Below are positions 61,620-64,000 of a stretch of 64,000 nt of DNA, one piece after another; the first letter of the stretch is position 1; each line of letters begins with the position of its first letter. The stretch is from JAZKFT01 sp965246935 (GTDB lineage Bacteria; Bacteroidota; Bacteroidia; Chitinophagales; Chitinophagaceae). The position numbers and the translations under genes are program-made. Location of the stretch: assembly GCA_965246935.1 (NCBI GenBank), contig CBDFGC010000006.1, positions 1 to 64,000 of the forward strand. The letters are read 5' to 3'. The notes under the pieces are model-generated. The model saw only the letters and a program-made list of their open reading frames with translations, was not told the DNA's origin and did not search any database.

Positions 61620-62459
61620 ATGGATAATTATATTTTCAGACATAAAAATATGCCTGCTCCCAGGCATTATACCTTATACAGAGAAGAACGTACCCAATTA
61701 AGAGGCATCATTACCAGTAACAAAACATCCGCAGATATCTCCTTACAACTGTCAAAAAATACTTTTGGAGAAGACATTTATACGGTGGGCATAACTAACT
61801 ATAAACAAACAAATAAAGAAGGATTGTATAAATGGGTACAGGATCTTTCACCAGTTAGAAACGAAGTAGTTTTTTCTGCTACGGAAGATGGCTTGATTGG
61901 GAATATTAAAAATCATCGTGAAATACAAAATACCTTTAATGCACTCATTCCTTTTATCGTAAAAAAGCATACGGCAGAAAAAAATAATATCAATATCGGT
62001 AATGGCATTTCGCTGTTAATGGATGAACCAGAACGGTTAACTGATGCATGGCGTTATACCAATCCCTATATTAACCTGTTTGCAGGTATACATGGCAAAA
62101 GCTTTACGCTTGAAGCAGAAAATACAGGGTACCGGGAACTACCGAATTTTATCGGTATTAAACAAATACCAGTCTATACATCAGAGAAACTTGTAAAAAC
62201 GGTTACAAAGGGAGAACCATTCTTTGAGATTGAGATAGAGGGCTATTTAGCGAAAGATAAGATTGACCAGGAAAAATTAAGTGCATTGGTAAGGTTATTA
62301 AGAAATCATCCAAGGGCTATAACGGACATGACTTTGCGGTATAATGAAAATCACTTATTAGATGAAAACCACTGGACTTACCAAACCATTTGTATGAGCC
62401 TGGTGGTAATACCCAACTTTTTAAACAGGCAGGAAACCACCATTTTAAAAGTAGTGTAA
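61620..62459 (+). CDS. unassigned protein between VgrG and the PAAR/Rhs effector
   Basis: 279 residues, 4 bp after vgrG and 2 bp before the effector gene, so one transcript. No signal peptide. Contains 'MPAPRHYTLYREERTQLRGI', 'VGITNYKQTNKEGLYKWVQD', 'PYINLFAGIHGKSFTLEAEN' and a C-terminal 'SALVRLLRNHPRAITDMTLR'. No family recognised. Its position is that of effector chaperones/adaptors (the Tap/DUF4123 or DUF1795-EagR role in Proteobacteria), so loading the Rhs effector onto VgrG is the likely job, by inference only. Confidence 0.7.
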   Translation: MDNYIFRHKNMPAPRHYTLYREERTQLRGIITSNKTSADISLQLSKNTFGEDIYTVGITNYKQTNKEGLYKWVQDLSPVRNEVVFSATEDGLIGNIKNHREIQNTFNALIPFIVKKHTAEKNNINIGNGISLLMDEPERLTDAWRYTNPYINLFAGIHGKSFTLEAENTGYRELPNFIGIKQIPVYTSEKLVKTVTKGEPFFEIEIEGYLAKDKIDQEKLSALVRLLRNHPRAITDMTLRYNENHLLDENHWTYQTICMSLVVIPNFLNRQETTILKVV

Positions 62460-62461
62460 GC

Positions 62462-64000
62462 ATGTCAAAAAAATACATACCGGAAGGTTCCTGGCTGGCA
62501 TGTGATAAAGGTACGTGCCCATCCTCTTTTCGGATAAGCCATAATAACAATACAAAAATTTATGGTTCTAAATTAGCCAGTGAGGCAGACTTGTTGCCCT
62601 TTTTTAACATAAAACCGATGGGTTTTTGTTCTGTTTCAAAAATGGCATGCTCGCCTGTAGTATTCAAATGGGACGATCCGCAGGAAGGTGTTAGGGTAAA
62701 TAATTACCGGTTGTTAAAGGAAGACTCAACTTGCAAATGCCTGCTTGGAGGCACCATAAAAATATATTTTGACAGAGGCTCCGCCGCCGCAGCTTGCGTG
62801 GCCGGTGAAATTAAAATGCCTACGGAGTATATTAAGGAAGGTTTTGACTGGATAGCTGAAAAAAATGCAAAACTAAGAGAAGAAAGGGATGCCCTGCTGC
62901 CGGATTGGATGAAAAGCGTAACGCATGTTACCGACTGGATGGAAGACTTTAGCGTTGGCCTGGCAGAAGGTGCTATAAATGGGGTAGTGGGAATGGGAGA
63001 AGGTATTTACCAGATTGCTCAGGATCCTGTAGGTACTGCAGAAGCAATTGGTGGCATGGTGGGCGATGGATATACGGCTGCAAAAGAAGGATTAACCAAT
63101 GCAATGGAGTGGGGAAGTAAGGGCGATAACTGGAACAATGCCTACAATTCCACTAAAACCTGGGTTTCTAATAGTGAAAACTGGAAGGGAGCCGCAAATA
63201 GCGCCTGGGAAAGTACCAAAGAGGCAGGCGACTGGGTAGCGAAGAACCCGCGTACCATTGGCACAACTGTAGGGCAATTTATACCGGATGTGGTTGCGGC
63301 TGTTTATACAGCCGGTGGCTCCGAAGCACTCACCGCAGCAAAGCTGGCAGCAAAAGAAGCTGCAAGATTAGCAGAGGAAGCTGCCGCCAGGCAACTGGAA
63401 AAAGCAGCAGCGAAGAAGCTTTTAGAAGAAGAAGCCGCCAGGCTCGGCACAAAATTGATTGCCAGGGAAGGGGAAGAAGTAGTGGGAAAAGTAGTAGTGA
63501 AGAGCGAAGCAGAGTTGGCGGAAGAGGCGGCGACTAAAGCAGCGAAAGAAGTTGAAGATTTGCCATGTAGCAAGAAGTCTGAGGAAGGTCTTTGTAAACT
63601 GGATCGTGAACCGGTAGACCTTATTTCCGGGAGGGTTACTTATGATTATACTGATTTTGAACTGCCCGGGCCAATACCCATACGCTGGAAACGGGTGTGG
63701 GACAGCGATTCCGGCTTGAAAGGGTCACTTGGTTTCGCTACCCATCTTTGTTACACCAGGTATGTCCGGTTAATAAATAAAGAGGAAGTAATAGCGATAC
63801 TTTTAGCAGATGGCCGTCCGGCAGTTTGCCCCCTTCTGATGCCTGGTGAGTTGTTTTACCATCCACAGGAAAACTTCACCATCAGCCGTAAACAAAATGG
63901 TCATTTTTTGCTGGAGGCACACAAAGAAAATTTGTACTATCATTTTAATCATGAGGTTAGCACTGATTTATACATGCTATCACTGATTGAAGACTACAGT
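62462..64000 (+). CDS. PAAR-like (DUF4280) Rhs-repeat T6SS effector, 3' end outside the window
   Basis: 513 codons are open from ATG 62462 to the window end. Residues about 1-100 are a DUF4280/PAAR-like tip ('YIPEGSWLACDKGTCPSSFR', 'MGFCSVSKMACSPVVFKWDD', 'CKCLLGGTIKIYF') with paired Cys. Residues about 105-290 hold an Ala/Gly-rich helical stretch with membrane-like parts ('VGLAEGAINGVVGMGEGIYQ'), then a charged Ala-Lys-Glu coiled coil. From about residue 380, 'REPVDLISGRVTYDYTDFELPGPIPIRW' is the DUF6531 start of an Rhs cage. The toxic C-terminal domain and its immunity gene lie beyond the window. Confidence 0.9.
   Translation, partial: MSKKYIPEGSWLACDKGTCPSSFRISHNNNTKIYGSKLASEADLLPFFNIKPMGFCSVSKMACSPVVFKWDDPQEGVRVNNYRLLKEDSTCKCLLGGTIKIYFDRGSAAAACVAGEIKMPTEYIKEGFDWIAEKNAKLREERDALLPDWMKSVTHVTDWMEDFSVGLAEGAINGVVGMGEGIYQIAQDPVGTAEAIGGMVGDGYTAAKEGLTNAMEWGSKGDNWNNAYNSTKTWVSNSENWKGAANSAWESTKEAGDWVAKNPRTIGTTVGQFIPDVVAAVYTAGGSEALTAAKLAAKEAARLAEEAAARQLEKAAAKKLLEEEAARLGTKLIAREGEEVVGKVVVKSEAELAEEAATKAAKEVEDLPCSKKSEEGLCKLDREPVDLISGRVTYDYTDFELPGPIPIRWKRVWDSDSGLKGSLGFATHLCYTRYVRLINKEEVIAILLADGRPAVCPLLMPGELFYHPQENFTISRKQNGHFLLEAHKENLYYHFNHEVSTDLYMLSLIEDYS

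Noticed and set aside
44702..62459. Reading the contractile genes as an extracellular injection system or R-type pyocin
   Set aside because: Presence of ClpV, TssK, TssN/TssO and Hcp-type TssD, with no tape-measure or terminase genes, fits T6SSiii instead.

Overview
The window looks like chromosomal DNA of a member of the Bacteroidota, most likely a Chitinophagaceae-type soil or freshwater bacterium. The main evidence is a type VI secretion system of subtype iii (T6SSiii, known only from Bacteroidota) with TssD-type tube proteins and the subtype-specific TssN and TssO. Supporting signs are a fused 2-oxoacid dehydrogenase E1, CTC-type L25 beside peptidyl-tRNA hydrolase, SusC-era style lipoproteins, a Reg_prop fragment and A/T-rich spacers. 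Taxonomy is inference from gene content only.

Layout. 1-1.6 kb: truncated, frameshifted copy of an IS1182-like element; its intact twin is at 56.9-58.6 kb. 1.7-5.8 kb: a minus-strand set (PEP-mutase-like, two SRPBCC proteins, DinB, EthD-like) facing a DJ-1/AraC regulator, with inverted copies of a palindromic repeat around part of it. 5.8-15 kb: accessory region with three REP-like hairpin pairs, a small-protein/ADP-ribosyltransferase-like pair, an oxidoreductase/AraC operon, and two ATPase-plus-effector pairs that look like phage defence (ATPase+HNH, Septu-like; AAA ATPase+DUF4276). 15-23 kb: ABC exporter, amidohydrolase, a REP-associated tyrosine transposase (RAYT) gene broken by an ISAs1-family element with a visible 10-bp target duplication, then a second oxidoreductase/AraC pair. 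23.4-26.9 kb: one 1168-residue lectin-propeller-like protein of unknown role.

27.7-43.4 kb: mostly housekeeping: tRNA-Lys, 3-hydroxyacyl-CoA dehydrogenase, an active/inactive M16 peptidase pair, zinc alcohol dehydrogenase, membrane proteins, the fused E1, an FAH-family hydrolase, Pth and L25. A 1.4-kb gene-free stretch (31.7-33.1 kb) holds a nested palindrome and a group II intron relic.

43.5-64 kb: T6SSiii locus. A DUF2235-like lipase (candidate effector) precedes tssE, tssF, tssG, tssN, tssK, tssO, an NlpC/P60 lipoprotein, a PKD-domain membrane protein and clpV (tssH). After the intact IS1182 insertion come two tssD (Hcp) genes, vgrG, an unassigned linker gene and a PAAR-like/Rhs effector that runs off the window. 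tssB, tssC, tssQ and tssR are not in the window. The baseplate (E, F, G, K), envelope (N, O, PKD protein), recycling ATPase (H), tube (D), spike (I) and cargo (PAAR-Rhs) would together form an interbacterial antagonism machine.

Several genes are broken by single-base homopolymer-length changes (near 1757, 14541, 18840, 27525 and throughout the left IS copy). These may be sequencing artefacts of a long-read assembly rather than real mutations.
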